Below, in pieces: positions 15,116 to 23,155 of a stretch of DNA of 40,046 bases (position 1 is its first letter; every line of letters starts with the position of its first letter). Both the position numbers and the translations under genes were made by a program. This DNA comes from an uncultured Collinsella sp. (GTDB taxonomy: Bacteria; Actinomycetota; Coriobacteriia; Coriobacteriales; Coriobacteriaceae), in the NCBI GenBank assembly GCA_934617135.1, contig CAKTUC010000006.1, positions 1 to 40,046 of the forward strand. Direction: 5' to 3'. The notes under the pieces were generated by a model. That model made no database searches and had not been told where the DNA came from. It saw nothing but the letters and a program-made list of their open reading frames with translations.

Positions 15116-16075
15116 TTAGCCGTGGAAGCAGGCTGTGGGTGCGAGCGGTTGCTCGCGGAAGACGCGGTCAACGGCGGCGCGATATTCATCGACCTTCTTG
15201 GTTTTGCGCACGAGCTTGTGGACGGTGGCGGAATCGGCGAAAGCGCACTTGGCGTAGAACCACCACTCCTTCATGCGAAAGACCGCGTTGCCGCCGATCT
15301 CGTCCGCATAGGCCGCAAACAGCATGTCGTGGAAGCGTTGCAGCTCGGCAGCGGTCGCCGCAGGGCCGCCCTTGACCATGCGGGCCAGTGCAGGATTCGC
15401 AATTAAGCCGCGCCCCAGCATCACGTGGCGCGTGCCGGGATAGGCCTCCACCAGCGCATCCATATCCTCAAGATCAAAGATGTCACCGTTATAGGCCACC
15501 GGAAACGGCGCACGCTCCAGCGTCTCGCCATAAAACGCTTTGCGCGGCGAACCCGTGTAACGATCCTTTTGCACACGCGGATGCACGATCAGCTCTGCCA
15601 GCGGCATGCGACAGTACAGATCGAGCACGCGCTCGTATTCGCCGTCATCCTCGAGTCCCAGTCTGGTCTTAACGGACACCGGCAACGGCGAGCGTTCGCA
15701 CACGTCGCTCAAAAACACCCTGAGGTCATCCAGGTTGCGCAAGAAACCCGAGCCCTTGCCCTTGGCGACGACCGTTCCCGAAGGACAACCCAGGTTAAGG
15801 TTGACCTCGCGATAGCCCATATCGGCAAGCACCTGCGCTGCCCACACAAACTCGTCCGCATTCTTGGACATAAGCTGGGGAACGACGTTGAGTCCCTGGT
15901 TGTTGGCCGGATCGACTTCCTTAAACGCCTTACCGCCAAAGCGATTGCCCACCCGCGGCGGCGGCAAAAACGGCGTGTAGTAGCAGTCGAGCGCGCCAAA
16001 GCACTCCGCATGCACGCGACGAAACACATGCCCAGTAATCCCCTCCATAGGGGCCAGCGATAAATACATCAACAT
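15116..16075 (-). CDS. tRNA-dihydrouridine synthase (Dus family)
   Basis: The 319-residue flavoenzyme has the Dus signatures LAPMEGITGHVFRR at the N terminus, VNLNLGCPSGTVVAKGKGSGFL with the catalytic Cys, SVKTRLG, and IVHPRVQKDRYTG, then YNGDI and MLGRGLIANP for FMN phosphate binding. It reduces specific uridines in tRNA using FMN and NADPH. ATG 16075 and ATG 16069 are both possible; the second has GAGAGTGG at better spacing. It is monocistronic and its promoter region contains the R4 palindrome. Confidence 0.92.
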   Translation of the reverse strand: MLMYLSLAPMEGITGHVFRRVHAECFGALDCYYTPFLPPPRVGNRFGGKAFKEVDPANNQGLNVVPQLMSKNADEFVWAAQVLADMGYREVNLNLGCPSGTVVAKGKGSGFLRNLDDLRVFLSDVCERSPLPVSVKTRLGLEDDGEYERVLDLYCRMPLAELIVHPRVQKDRYTGSPRKAFYGETLERAPFPVAYNGDIFDLEDMDALVEAYPGTRHVMLGRGLIANPALARMVKGGPAATAAELQRFHDMLFAAYADEIGGNAVFRMKEWWFYAKCAFADSATVHKLVRKTKKVDEYRAAVDRVFREQPLAPTACFHG

Positions 16076-16087
16076 CCACTCTCAACT

Positions 16088-16122
16088 CAATGTGACAAAG
16101 GGACAGTCCCTTTGTCACATTG
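16088..16122. repeat. Perfect palindrome, repeat copy R4
   Basis: Arms CAATGTGACAAAGGGAC and GTCCCTTTGTCACATTG are perfect 17-base complements around a single A. It lies just upstream of the Dus start. The GGGAC element links it to the other extragenic palindromes of the window. Confidence 0.85.
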
Positions 16123-16135
16123 CAAATCATCATAC

Positions 16136-16204
16136 GAGTGCTTATTTTGGCACACATACGTATCGGGCGGCATCATCGCGTGGGCACAGGAGCACCCGCT
16201 CTAA
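16136..16204 (+). pseudogene. Remnant of a second glutaredoxin gene (3' end)
   Basis: Codons 16157-16204 read YVSGGIIAWAQEHPL and then TAA, which aligns with YESSDIIAWAQENLL and TAA at the end of the intact glutaredoxin at 10324-10569. Upstream, in the same frame, ECLFWHT recalls PCLFIDG with a few codons missing. There is no start codon or active site, so this is a decayed fragment beside the R4 palindrome. Confidence 0.65.
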
Positions 16205-16325
16205 ACCAGGGCAGTCGTGGCACTTTTACCGCATAACCTGCGCTCACCGGTGGCGGGATTCTCTATACTGAGTCACATATGACGGCATCGCGCCACAACG
16301 ACCGCCACAACACCAAGGACCAGCC

Positions 16326-17459
16326 ATGGCAGCACTCTCCGAACAAGAACGTAAGCGCATCCAGCGATACTGCATCTGCCCCAAGGTTGCCGGAGCGGCG
16401 CTTGCCATGGCATTCGTGCTGCCCTTATCGATCATTCCCTTCGAAATGATCGACGACATTGTCTTCCATCACGAAGGCTTCCAAGAGACGGGCATGATGA
16501 CCGCCTTGGTGCTCACCGCCATCGAGCTCGTCATATTCTGTTATTGCGTTCTCGCCCCGCGCTTTGGCATGCGTGGCAAGCAGTGGAAGGAAATGCAGTA
16601 CCGGCTCGCCGTCGAGCAGAGCGAGAAAGACCGCTCGGCACAGATCGCAGGCGTTGTTGGCACGCAGGCCGCCGCACGCCTGCTCAAGAACAGCGACAAC
16701 GAGGCTGCACGCAACCTGGGCGGCGCGGCAGAAGTCGCCGCTGCCGCAGGCGCCGTCGCCACCGCGGCAGACGTGCTTGCCGAGAGCTTTGCCAACGCGA
16801 AGGCCATGGCAGAGGCCTGTGGCGTGCCCATCCCCCGTGCAAAAAAGTGGATCGTCGCGCTTGTGGCGCTACCCCTCGCAATCGTGTGCGGTGCCTATAT
16901 CCCACAGCTGGCGCAGGGAAACATCGAGATGCAAGAAAACGCCGCGGCCGCGGCCGAGCAGATCGCCATCGCTCGCAAGGCGCTCGAGCCCTCATGCGAG
17001 TACGTGTCCGCCGATGACCCCTGCGAGCGATATCAAGATTACGGCTACCACGTCCGCGGCTATCTGCACGACGGCGACTCCGATGCCCAGAAGACCTATA
17101 CGTACCTGGATTTTGACAACAAGGGGACGCTCACGGAAGTGAGTTACGCGGCAGAGGTCGACCCCGATGCGAGCCTCGAGGACAACCTCGCCCGTATCGA
17201 GCTCGACCTTGGCGAGCTTTCCTCTGTCGTCCAAACCATAGACGTCAAGACCGCAAGCCCCGAGCTCCTAGCACCGCAGAAGCTCCCCGAAGAGTTTAGG
17301 CAGGCTTTTTTGAACGGCTCGCTCTACGAGAGAATCTCTATCAGGACGAGTGACGACCCCGTCAAAGCGTGTTACTCGTTTGACACGGAACCTGAGGACG
17401 AGTTTGACGAGTACACCCATCCAACCATCCGCATCACGCTGATGGGCAAAACAAGCTAG
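16326..17459 (+). CDS. Unknown membrane protein with Ala-rich coiled segment and extracellular domain
   Basis: I do not recognise a family. The 377-residue product has two membrane helices near the N terminus (about 20-40 and 57-77), a helical Ala-rich stretch (95-160, with AAEVAAAAGAVATAADVLAESFANAKAMAE split by the register of a coiled coil), a third membrane helix (about 176-195) and a C-terminal domain of about 175 residues, acidic and with three cysteines, that should face the opposite side of the membrane from the coiled segment. The ATG follows AAGGA. A TATACT box lies at about 16262-16270. It converges on the ABC transporter and shares the R5 hairpin with it. Confidence 0.75.
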   Translation: MAALSEQERKRIQRYCICPKVAGAALAMAFVLPLSIIPFEMIDDIVFHHEGFQETGMMTALVLTAIELVIFCYCVLAPRFGMRGKQWKEMQYRLAVEQSEKDRSAQIAGVVGTQAAARLLKNSDNEAARNLGGAAEVAAAAGAVATAADVLAESFANAKAMAEACGVPIPRAKKWIVALVALPLAIVCGAYIPQLAQGNIEMQENAAAAAEQIAIARKALEPSCEYVSADDPCERYQDYGYHVRGYLHDGDSDAQKTYTYLDFDNKGTLTEVSYAAEVDPDASLEDNLARIELDLGELSSVVQTIDVKTASPELLAPQKLPEEFRQAFLNGSLYERISIRTSDDPVKACYSFDTEPEDEFDEYTHPTIRITLMGKTS

Positions 17460-17473
17460 GCGCAGAGAGGGAC

Positions 17474-17500
17474 GTGGCAAAAGGGCCGCCCCTTTGCCAC
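17474..17500. terminator. Hairpin between convergent genes, repeat copy R5
   Basis: GTGGCAAAAGGG (17474-17485) pairs with CCCCTTTGCCAC (17489-17500) with one mismatch, and the flanks GAGAGGGAC and ACCTCTGTC extend the pairing. Position between two convergent stop codons suggests a bidirectional terminator; sequence resembles the R4 palindrome. Confidence 0.6.
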
Positions 17501-17512
17501 ACCTCTGTCACA

Positions 17513-20500
17513 TTATTCGGAGCGCAGGGCTTCCACGGGGTCTTTCTTGGATGCGCTGCGGGCTGGCAGTAGGCCGGCGACGACCGTCAGCAGTACCGAG
17601 ATCGCAATAAGCACCAGCGCATCCTGTACGGGCAGGCTCATCAGGTTGGGAACCTGCTTGGTCGCAAGCGCCCAGGAATTGACCGGGAAACTCACAAGCA
17701 CCACGACGACGATAGCGAAAACGCCGGCGATGAGACCCTCGATAAAGGTCTCGGCGTTAAACACGTTGGCAACGTTGCGCTTTGACGCGCCGATGGCACG
17801 CAAAATGCCAATCTCCTTTTTGCGTTCCAGCACGCTGATGTAGGTGATGATGCCGATCATGATGGAGCTCACCACGAGGCTGATGCTCACAAACGCGATG
17901 AGCACCAAGCTGATGGTGTTCACGATGTCGGTCACCGAGCCCATGATGATGCCCATATAGTCGGTGTACGAGATCGCCTGCTCATCGTGGCCGGCAGCCT
18001 TGACCTGCTTGTTATACGCATCGATATGGTCGAGCACACGCTCCTTTGCCTCAAAGTCACGCGGGAAAATCTTGACCGAGATGGGGTCGGCCTCGTCCGC
18101 ATAACCCAGCGTGGTCAGGTTGTTGTCGTAGGTAAGCTGCGACGCCTTGGCGTAACTCATCATGAGTGAACTCAGGTCCTCGGCATCCATATTGAAATGG
18201 ATGGCGCGCGCAAAGGCGTTCGCATCCACGTGCATGGCGCTCGCCAGATTGGCAAAAGCCGATGACATCTGCGTCGCCATCTGGTCCATAAGCCCCGCCG
18301 CGCCCGCCTTGAGCTGGGACGACACCGTCGCTGCAATCTGGTTGCCGAGCGATTGCATCACCTGGTCCATAGCCTGCTGCAAATAGGGTGCAAGCTGCTT
18401 TTGCACATAGTCGGTCATAGCCTGCTGCAGTCGCTCCGCCAGTGCGTCTCCGCCCAGCGCTTTGAGCTGTGCCAGGCATTGCTGCGCCGCGGTATCGTTC
18501 TCAAGATACGCCGAGAACGCATCAGCGAGCTTCGATGCGTCCTTAAGGTCCTTGGGCGTCAGCGCCTTAAACTGATCGGACTGCATAAAGCCCTCAAACA
18601 GCTGGTTGGCAAGCGCACCCACCTGCTGCATCTGCTCGGGCGTGAGCTCCAAGCCATCGAAGATGCCCGAGAAATCGGGAGTTGGCGCCTTGGCCATAAT
18701 GTCGCTGAAGTCGATGTCCTTGCCTACGCCCGAAAGGTCGATATCCAACCCGGACAGGTCAAGACCTGACAGATCCATGCCGCCGGCCACGCCCGAGAGC
18801 GCAGATGCATCGAACGAGAACGCGCTCTTGAGCGCCGCCTCGTCAACGCTGAACATGCTGCTCAGATCCACGCCCTGCTTGGCCTCGCCCTGCAACTCGT
18901 CGAACGTCTTGCCGGTAAAGGCATCCGTCTCGGGGTGAGCAAGCTGCTCCTGCACGATCTGCGAACCGGCAGCGCGCTCCATAAGCTGGCGAGTCAGCGC
19001 ATGCGTGTAGGCGATACCGGGCGAAAGGGCACTCGCGTTGGCCGTCTCGTTGGGTCGCACCACGCCCACGATGCGCACGTCGATCCCGTCGGCAACCTTG
19101 GCCGCCATTAAGTCGGCGTCGTTGGACATGTCAGTCCATGTGCCCGTCTCGTCATTTTTGCGATAGGCATCGGCCGGCGACAACACCTTAAACGTGGTGG
19201 ACAGCGCATCGTCGTACGTAAAATCCGTAATGGTCTCCGACGTCTCGACCTTACCGTCAGCTGTCATGGCACTGTTGACCAAGCTGTTGAGCTCATCGAT
19301 ATCCAGCGCACCGATGCTATAGAGCGTGTAATCGCCCACCGTGCCACGGCTCGAAAGCACCATTACGGCTTCGTTAGCAGACGTAGGCCAATGCCCCGCC
19401 ACGACATCGTACTGGCTGTCGAGCAGGCTCTGGTCGTCAATCATCTCATTAAAAACCGAGGTTCCCATGGATTCCATGCTCACCGTTGCCGCCGAGCTCG
19501 CGCCTCCGCTCATGGCCTCGGTCATGGCGTTGGGCACCAGCCGGACAGGCTTCTCATCGCCCTTGCCGGCACGATAGACAACCGGCGTCACGCCATAGCC
19601 GTACTGGATGGCATTGACCTCTTTATCGATGCCGTCGCCACCGGCATCGAGCCATGCCTTAAAGCTCGTCATATCGTTGGACTTAACACTTGCAAACATA
19701 TCCTTTACGGCCGTGACCACAGGGATCTTATCGGTTCCCTGAGCCTTGCCGTCGGTGCCGTCGTCGGACGAACCCTCGTTTTTGGACGTATCGTCATCCG
19801 CAGCCCCCTGCCCGCCCATCATGGACGACAGGTCGTAATCCTGCTTGGAAATGGTGAGCGGGTAGCTCGAGAGCGTGTCCTCCTCGACCTTTTTGATGTA
19901 GCCGTTTACACCGTTGGACAGCGCCAGAATCGCCGCGATACCGATAATGCCGATCGAGCCCGCAAAGGCAGTCATGGCCGTGCGGCCCTTCTTGGTCATG
20001 AGGTTTCGGGCAGAAAGCCCCAGCGCCGTCACAAAGCTCATCGAGGTTTTGCGCGTAGGCTTAGCCTCGCGGCACGCAGCATTAGCAGCATCGAAGGGGT
20101 CGGAATCGTCGGTGATCTTACCGTCCGCCAGGTTGACGATGCGTGTGGCGTACTGGTACGCCAACTCAGGATTGTGCGTGACCATAATAACCAGACGGTC
20201 GCGCGCAACGTCCTTGAGCAAATCCATGACCTGTACGGATGTCGTTGAATCCAAAGCACCGGTCGGCTCGTCAGCCAGCACAATCTCGGGATCGTTGATC
20301 AGGGCACGGGCGATGGCCACGCGCTGCATCTGCCCGCCCGAAAGCTGGCTCGGACGCTTGTTAATGTGCTCGCCCAGGCCGACTTTCTCCAACGCCTCGC
20401 GCGCACGCTGGCGGCGCTCGGCATGGCCCACGCCCGTGAGCGTCAGCGCCAGCTCCACGTTTTCCAAAATGGTCTGATGCGGAATGAGGTTATAGCTCTG

Positions 20501-20767
20501 GAACACAAAGCCGATGCGGTTGTTGCGGTAGGCATCCCAATCGCGATCGTGAAAGTCCTTGGTCGAAATGCCGTCGATGAGCAGATCGCCCGAGTCAAAG
20601 TGGTCGAGTCCGCCAATAACGTTGAGCATCGTAGTTTTACCGGAGCCCGAGGGACCCAGAATGGCCACGAACTCGTTATCGCGAAAAGACAGGCTTACGC
20701 TGTCGAGCGCCACCTGCGTAAACGACTGGGTAACGTACCTTTTGCAAATACCTTTGAGCTCCAGCAT
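17513..20767 (-). CDS. MacB-like ABC transporter, ATPase fused to FtsX-type permease
   Basis: The 1084-residue protein starts with an ABC ATPase (1-235: Walker A GPSGSGKTTML, signature LSGGQMQR, Walker B IVLADEPTGALD). It continues into a membrane helix (MTAFAGSIGIIGIAAILAL), a very large extracytoplasmic region of roughly 580 residues, and three C-terminal membrane helices of the FtsX type (VNTISLVLIAFVSISL; VLERKKEIGILRAIGAS coupling loop). The outer region has a Ser/Gly/Asp linker after the first helix and a short repeat of LSGLD units near its middle, then a long predicted coiled coil rich in Gln. MacB-type proteins use mechanotransmission to expel peptides, antibiotics or lipoproteins. 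ATG 20767 has GAGAGG upstream; an ATG nine codons earlier is less likely. Confidence 0.9.
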   Translation of the reverse strand: MLELKGICKRYVTQSFTQVALDSVSLSFRDNEFVAILGPSGSGKTTMLNVIGGLDHFDSGDLLIDGISTKDFHDRDWDAYRNNRIGFVFQSYNLIPHQTILENVELALTLTGVGHAERRQRAREALEKVGLGEHINKRPSQLSGGQMQRVAIARALINDPEIVLADEPTGALDSTTSVQVMDLLKDVARDRLVIMVTHNPELAYQYATRIVNLADGKITDDSDPFDAANAACREAKPTRKTSMSFVTALGLSARNLMTKKGRTAMTAFAGSIGIIGIAAILALSNGVNGYIKKVEEDTLSSYPLTISKQDYDLSSMMGGQGAADDDTSKNEGSSDDGTDGKAQGTDKIPVVTAVKDMFASVKSNDMTSFKAWLDAGGDGIDKEVNAIQYGYGVTPVVYRAGKGDEKPVRLVPNAMTEAMSGGASSAATVSMESMGTSVFNEMIDDQSLLDSQYDVVAGHWPTSANEAVMVLSSRGTVGDYTLYSIGALDIDELNSLVNSAMTADGKVETSETITDFTYDDALSTTFKVLSPADAYRKNDETGTWTDMSNDADLMAAKVADGIDVRIVGVVRPNETANASALSPGIAYTHALTRQLMERAAGSQIVQEQLAHPETDAFTGKTFDELQGEAKQGVDLSSMFSVDEAALKSAFSFDASALSGVAGGMDLSGLDLSGLDIDLSGVGKDIDFSDIMAKAPTPDFSGIFDGLELTPEQMQQVGALANQLFEGFMQSDQFKALTPKDLKDASKLADAFSAYLENDTAAQQCLAQLKALGGDALAERLQQAMTDYVQKQLAPYLQQAMDQVMQSLGNQIAATVSSQLKAGAAGLMDQMATQMSSAFANLASAMHVDANAFARAIHFNMDAEDLSSLMMSYAKASQLTYDNNLTTLGYADEADPISVKIFPRDFEAKERVLDHIDAYNKQVKAAGHDEQAISYTDYMGIIMGSVTDIVNTISLVLIAFVSISLVVSSIMIGIITYISVLERKKEIGILRAIGASKRNVANVFNAETFIEGLIAGVFAIVVVVLVSFPVNSWALATKQVPNLMSLPVQDALVLIAISVLLTVVAGLLPARSASKKDPVEALRSE

Positions 20768-20911
20768 GGACGGCAACCTCTCCCGCGCGGGCACGCTCGC
20801 CCGCTCTCCCCCGCCGTTCGTATTCGACGCGTTTGTCCTACTCTATCCCCGTTTTCTGCCGGTACCAGTGAGAAATGTAGGGAACCGCATTGAAAAACGA
20901 ACGGGACGGCG

Positions 20912-20942
20912 CCTAAAAGAAGAGGTCCCGAGCGGGACCTCT
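20912..20942 (-). terminator. Intrinsic terminator of the thiol-redox operon
   Basis: AGAGGTCCCG (20921-20930) and CGGGACCTCT (20933-20942) form a tight hairpin. On the minus strand it is followed by TCTTTTAGG. It lies 80 bases past the stop of the TlpA-like gene. Confidence 0.75.
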
Positions 20943-21021
20943 ATATGGTGGAGATTATCTTGAAAGGTAGCGGACTACTTCGCACAGCGACACACGATCC
21001 TCGCTATGCTTTACGCGTTTT

Positions 21022-21993
21022 TTACTGCTCGCTATTCGCAATCGCCTGGTCGATAAGCTTGTCGAGTGCTGCGCGCTGCTCAGCGGAGCTGATGGCGCCC
21101 ACGATGGGCTCCCCTACGATGTTGCCATTCTGATCGATGACATACGTTGTCGGGAACGAGAACAGATTTGACGTAAACTTGCCGGCCTCGCTATCCGACT
21201 TGAACCAGATGTTCTTATACGTCACGCCCTTCTTGCTCAGCACGTCCTTGGCATCTGCGATCTCGCCCTTGTTGCCATCGAGCGTAAAGGAATTGACGCC
21301 CACGACCTGGCCGCCCTTCTCGGCAAGCTCCTGATTCAGTTTCTCAAGATCGCCCAGCTCGCCCACGCACGGCTTGCAAGTGGTGAACCAGAAGTTCATG
21401 ACGGTGACCTTGTTCTTAGAGAACAGCTCGTCGCTGTTCACGTCGTTGCCATCCAGGTCCTTGCCCGTAAAGCTGGGGAACTTCGTCGCCTCGCTCGAAG
21501 CATTGGTGCCAGCCGTCATGCCAGCGGCCGAAGCGTCAACGCTCTCGCCTGCGCTCGGTGTGCTTCCACAGCCGGGAAACTTCTTTTCCAGGCTCTCAAG
21601 CTTGTCCTCGATCTCCTTGATCTGCTGCGCGCCGGCCTTGAGCGTCTTAAGCTCATCTGCCGTAAACTCGTCTTTGGCGCCGTCGATGGTCTTGAGCAGG
21701 AAATCGCCGTAATTGCTGCCATCCTCAATCATTGTCGACTCTTTATTTGCTGCATTGAATACCTTTTCCCACAGCGCATTATCACTCGAAAGGATATCGT
21801 TCTCCTTCTGCATGAGCTTCGCATACAGCTCGGCAGCCTCGTCGGCGTTGGCCGGCTCTTGCGCAATGAGCTCCGCGATCTTTGGATCGGAGCCCGTAGA
21901 TTCGCTCGCGTTGCCGCCGGGCGCCGAACACGCCACTAGACACAAGGCCAGCACCGGCACCATAAACAGGGCCGCAATCTTAGAAAGCTTCAT
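21022..21993 (-). CDS. TlpA/ResA-like thioredoxin-fold lipoprotein
   Basis: The 323-residue protein begins with a lipoprotein signal (KIAALFMVPVLALCLVACS, lipid-bearing Cys22), then a helical linker of about 130 residues rich in Lys, Glu and Ala, and a C-terminal thioredoxin domain with active site CKPC (Cys206-Cys209, MNFWFTTCKPCVGE) and cis-Pro in FSFPTTYVID. It should act outside the membrane as a thiol-disulfide reductase. It is the last of three genes with a polyferredoxin and a CXXC peptide that could supply it with electrons. The second ATG (21993) is preferred because GGAGGA is too close to the first at 21999. Confidence 0.88.
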   Translation of the reverse strand: MKLSKIAALFMVPVLALCLVACSAPGGNASESTGSDPKIAELIAQEPANADEAAELYAKLMQKENDILSSDNALWEKVFNAANKESTMIEDGSNYGDFLLKTIDGAKDEFTADELKTLKAGAQQIKEIEDKLESLEKKFPGCGSTPSAGESVDASAAGMTAGTNASSEATKFPSFTGKDLDGNDVNSDELFSKNKVTVMNFWFTTCKPCVGELGDLEKLNQELAEKGGQVVGVNSFTLDGNKGEIADAKDVLSKKGVTYKNIWFKSDSEAGKFTSNLFSFPTTYVIDQNGNIVGEPIVGAISSAEQRAALDKLIDQAIANSEQ

Positions 21994-22023
21994 GGTCATT
22001 CCTCCGTTTTGTCGAAGCTTGTT

Positions 22024-22926
22024 TTACTTTTTATCGGCGGTCAGAGGGAGCTTTTCTGCCGACACATCCAGGCCGTAGCGATAGCTGATGGCATCGACGG
22101 GACAGGCCCCGATGCATTTTCCACACCGGATACATTCGGCATGATTGGGTGCGCGGGTCACATCGACGTCCATCTGACAAACCTTTGAACACTTGCCGCA
22201 CGAGACGCATTTGCATGCGTCGACCTGTATCCCCAGTAAGGACACCTTATTCATGAGCGCATAGAACGCGCCGAGCGGGCAAATCCATTTGCAGAAGGGG
22301 CGATAAAACAAAACGCTCAGCACCACCACGGCAATGAGAACGACAAGTTTCCAGGTAAAGAGCTGCCCCAGCGCAGATCGAATGCCGGCGTTGGCAATGG
22401 CCAGCGGAATGGCGCCCTCGAGCACGCCCTGCGGACAGATGTACTTGCAAAAGAATGGGTCGCCCATGCCCACGTCGTTAACCACCAAGACGGGCAGCAG
22501 CACCACGGCAAACAGCAGCACAACGTATTTGATGTACGTGAGCGGCTTAAGCTTTTTCGTGGAAAGCTTTTTGCCGGGAATCTTATGAAGCAGCTCCTGC
22601 AGCCAGCCAAACGGGCACAAAAACCCGCATACAAATCGTCCCAGCAGCACGCCGAGCAAAATGAGCGTACCGGTGACGTAGTAGGAGAAGTTGAACTTAG
22701 ATGAACCCACCACCGATTGGAACGACCCAATGGGGCACGCGCCCGATGCCGCGGGGCACGAATAGCAGTTAAGCCCAGGTACGCAGACTGTTTTTCCCGC
22801 ACCCTGATAGATGCTGCCTTTGGCAAAGTTTGGCAGGTGAATGTTGGTGACAAGCGTCGCCGCCGCCTGAATGAATCCGCGAAATCGGGCCAAAACATGC
22901 GACGCAGTGTTTTCTCTTTTATCCAA
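22024..22926 (-). CDS. NapH/CcoG-like membrane polyferredoxin
   Basis: The roughly 300-residue protein has four or five membrane helices and three cysteine groups: a pair of CxxxCP motifs in the membrane part (CGFLCPFGW, CKWICPLGA), a Cys-rich extracytoplasmic loop near the start (CVPGLNCYSCPAASGACP), and two C-terminal [4Fe-4S] ferredoxin motifs (CVSCGKCSKVCQ, CIRCGKCIGACP). Such proteins carry electrons from a cytoplasmic donor across the membrane to an outside acceptor. TTG 22926 is my choice of start: it overlaps the stop codon of the upstream peptide gene by eight bases and GGAG lies upstream. The frame remains open for 29 more codons, with no better start. Confidence 0.83.
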   Translation of the reverse strand: MDKRENTASHVLARFRGFIQAAATLVTNIHLPNFAKGSIYQGAGKTVCVPGLNCYSCPAASGACPIGSFQSVVGSSKFNFSYYVTGTLILLGVLLGRFVCGFLCPFGWLQELLHKIPGKKLSTKKLKPLTYIKYVVLLFAVVLLPVLVVNDVGMGDPFFCKYICPQGVLEGAIPLAIANAGIRSALGQLFTWKLVVLIAVVVLSVLFYRPFCKWICPLGAFYALMNKVSLLGIQVDACKCVSCGKCSKVCQMDVDVTRAPNHAECIRCGKCIGACPVDAISYRYGLDVSAEKLPLTADKK

Positions 22927-23065
22927 TTCCGATACACTCCAAGCACAGCCTAATCGCTTTGGCCAGCACGGCATCCGCCTCGCCACGCATAACGCCAAAG
23001 CACACCATGGCAATTCCGACGATCAACAAAGCGACCTGTACCACGGGTTTTACCGCTTTGAACAA
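22919..23065 (-). CDS. CD1871A-like small CXXC membrane peptide
   Basis: A 48-residue frame from TTG 23065 encodes one membrane helix (VVQVALLIVGIAMVCFGVM), then RGEADAVLAKAI and the ending CLECIGIG. The RGE, KAI and CLECIGIG elements match what I recall of the CD1871A family, peptides encoded next to polyferredoxins and thioredoxin-like proteins in Clostridia. The CxxC is probably a redox or metal-binding site at the membrane face. AAGGAG precedes the TTG by eight bases; a GTG three codons upstream overlaps that site. It is the first gene of the redox operon and its stop codon overlaps the next start. Confidence 0.75.
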   Translation of the reverse strand: MFKAVKPVVQVALLIVGIAMVCFGVMRGEADAVLAKAIRLCLECIGIG

Positions 23066-23088
23066 CCTGACCACTCCTTTCGTTACGC

Positions 23089-23111
23089 GACCATTGGACC
23101 ATATCGACCAT
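23089..23111. promoter_or_regulatory. Triple GACCAT direct repeat, likely response-regulator site
   Basis: GACCAT occurs at 23089, 23097 and 23106, spaced by 8 and 9 bases, in the short divergent region between the redox operon and the OmpR-type regulator gene. OmpR-family dimers bind direct repeats about one helical turn apart, so this is a plausible site for the regulator encoded alongside. Confidence 0.5.
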
Positions 23112-23155
23112 AAAATCCGTGTTAAGCGCGATTTGGAATGTGCAAGGAGCCTGTT

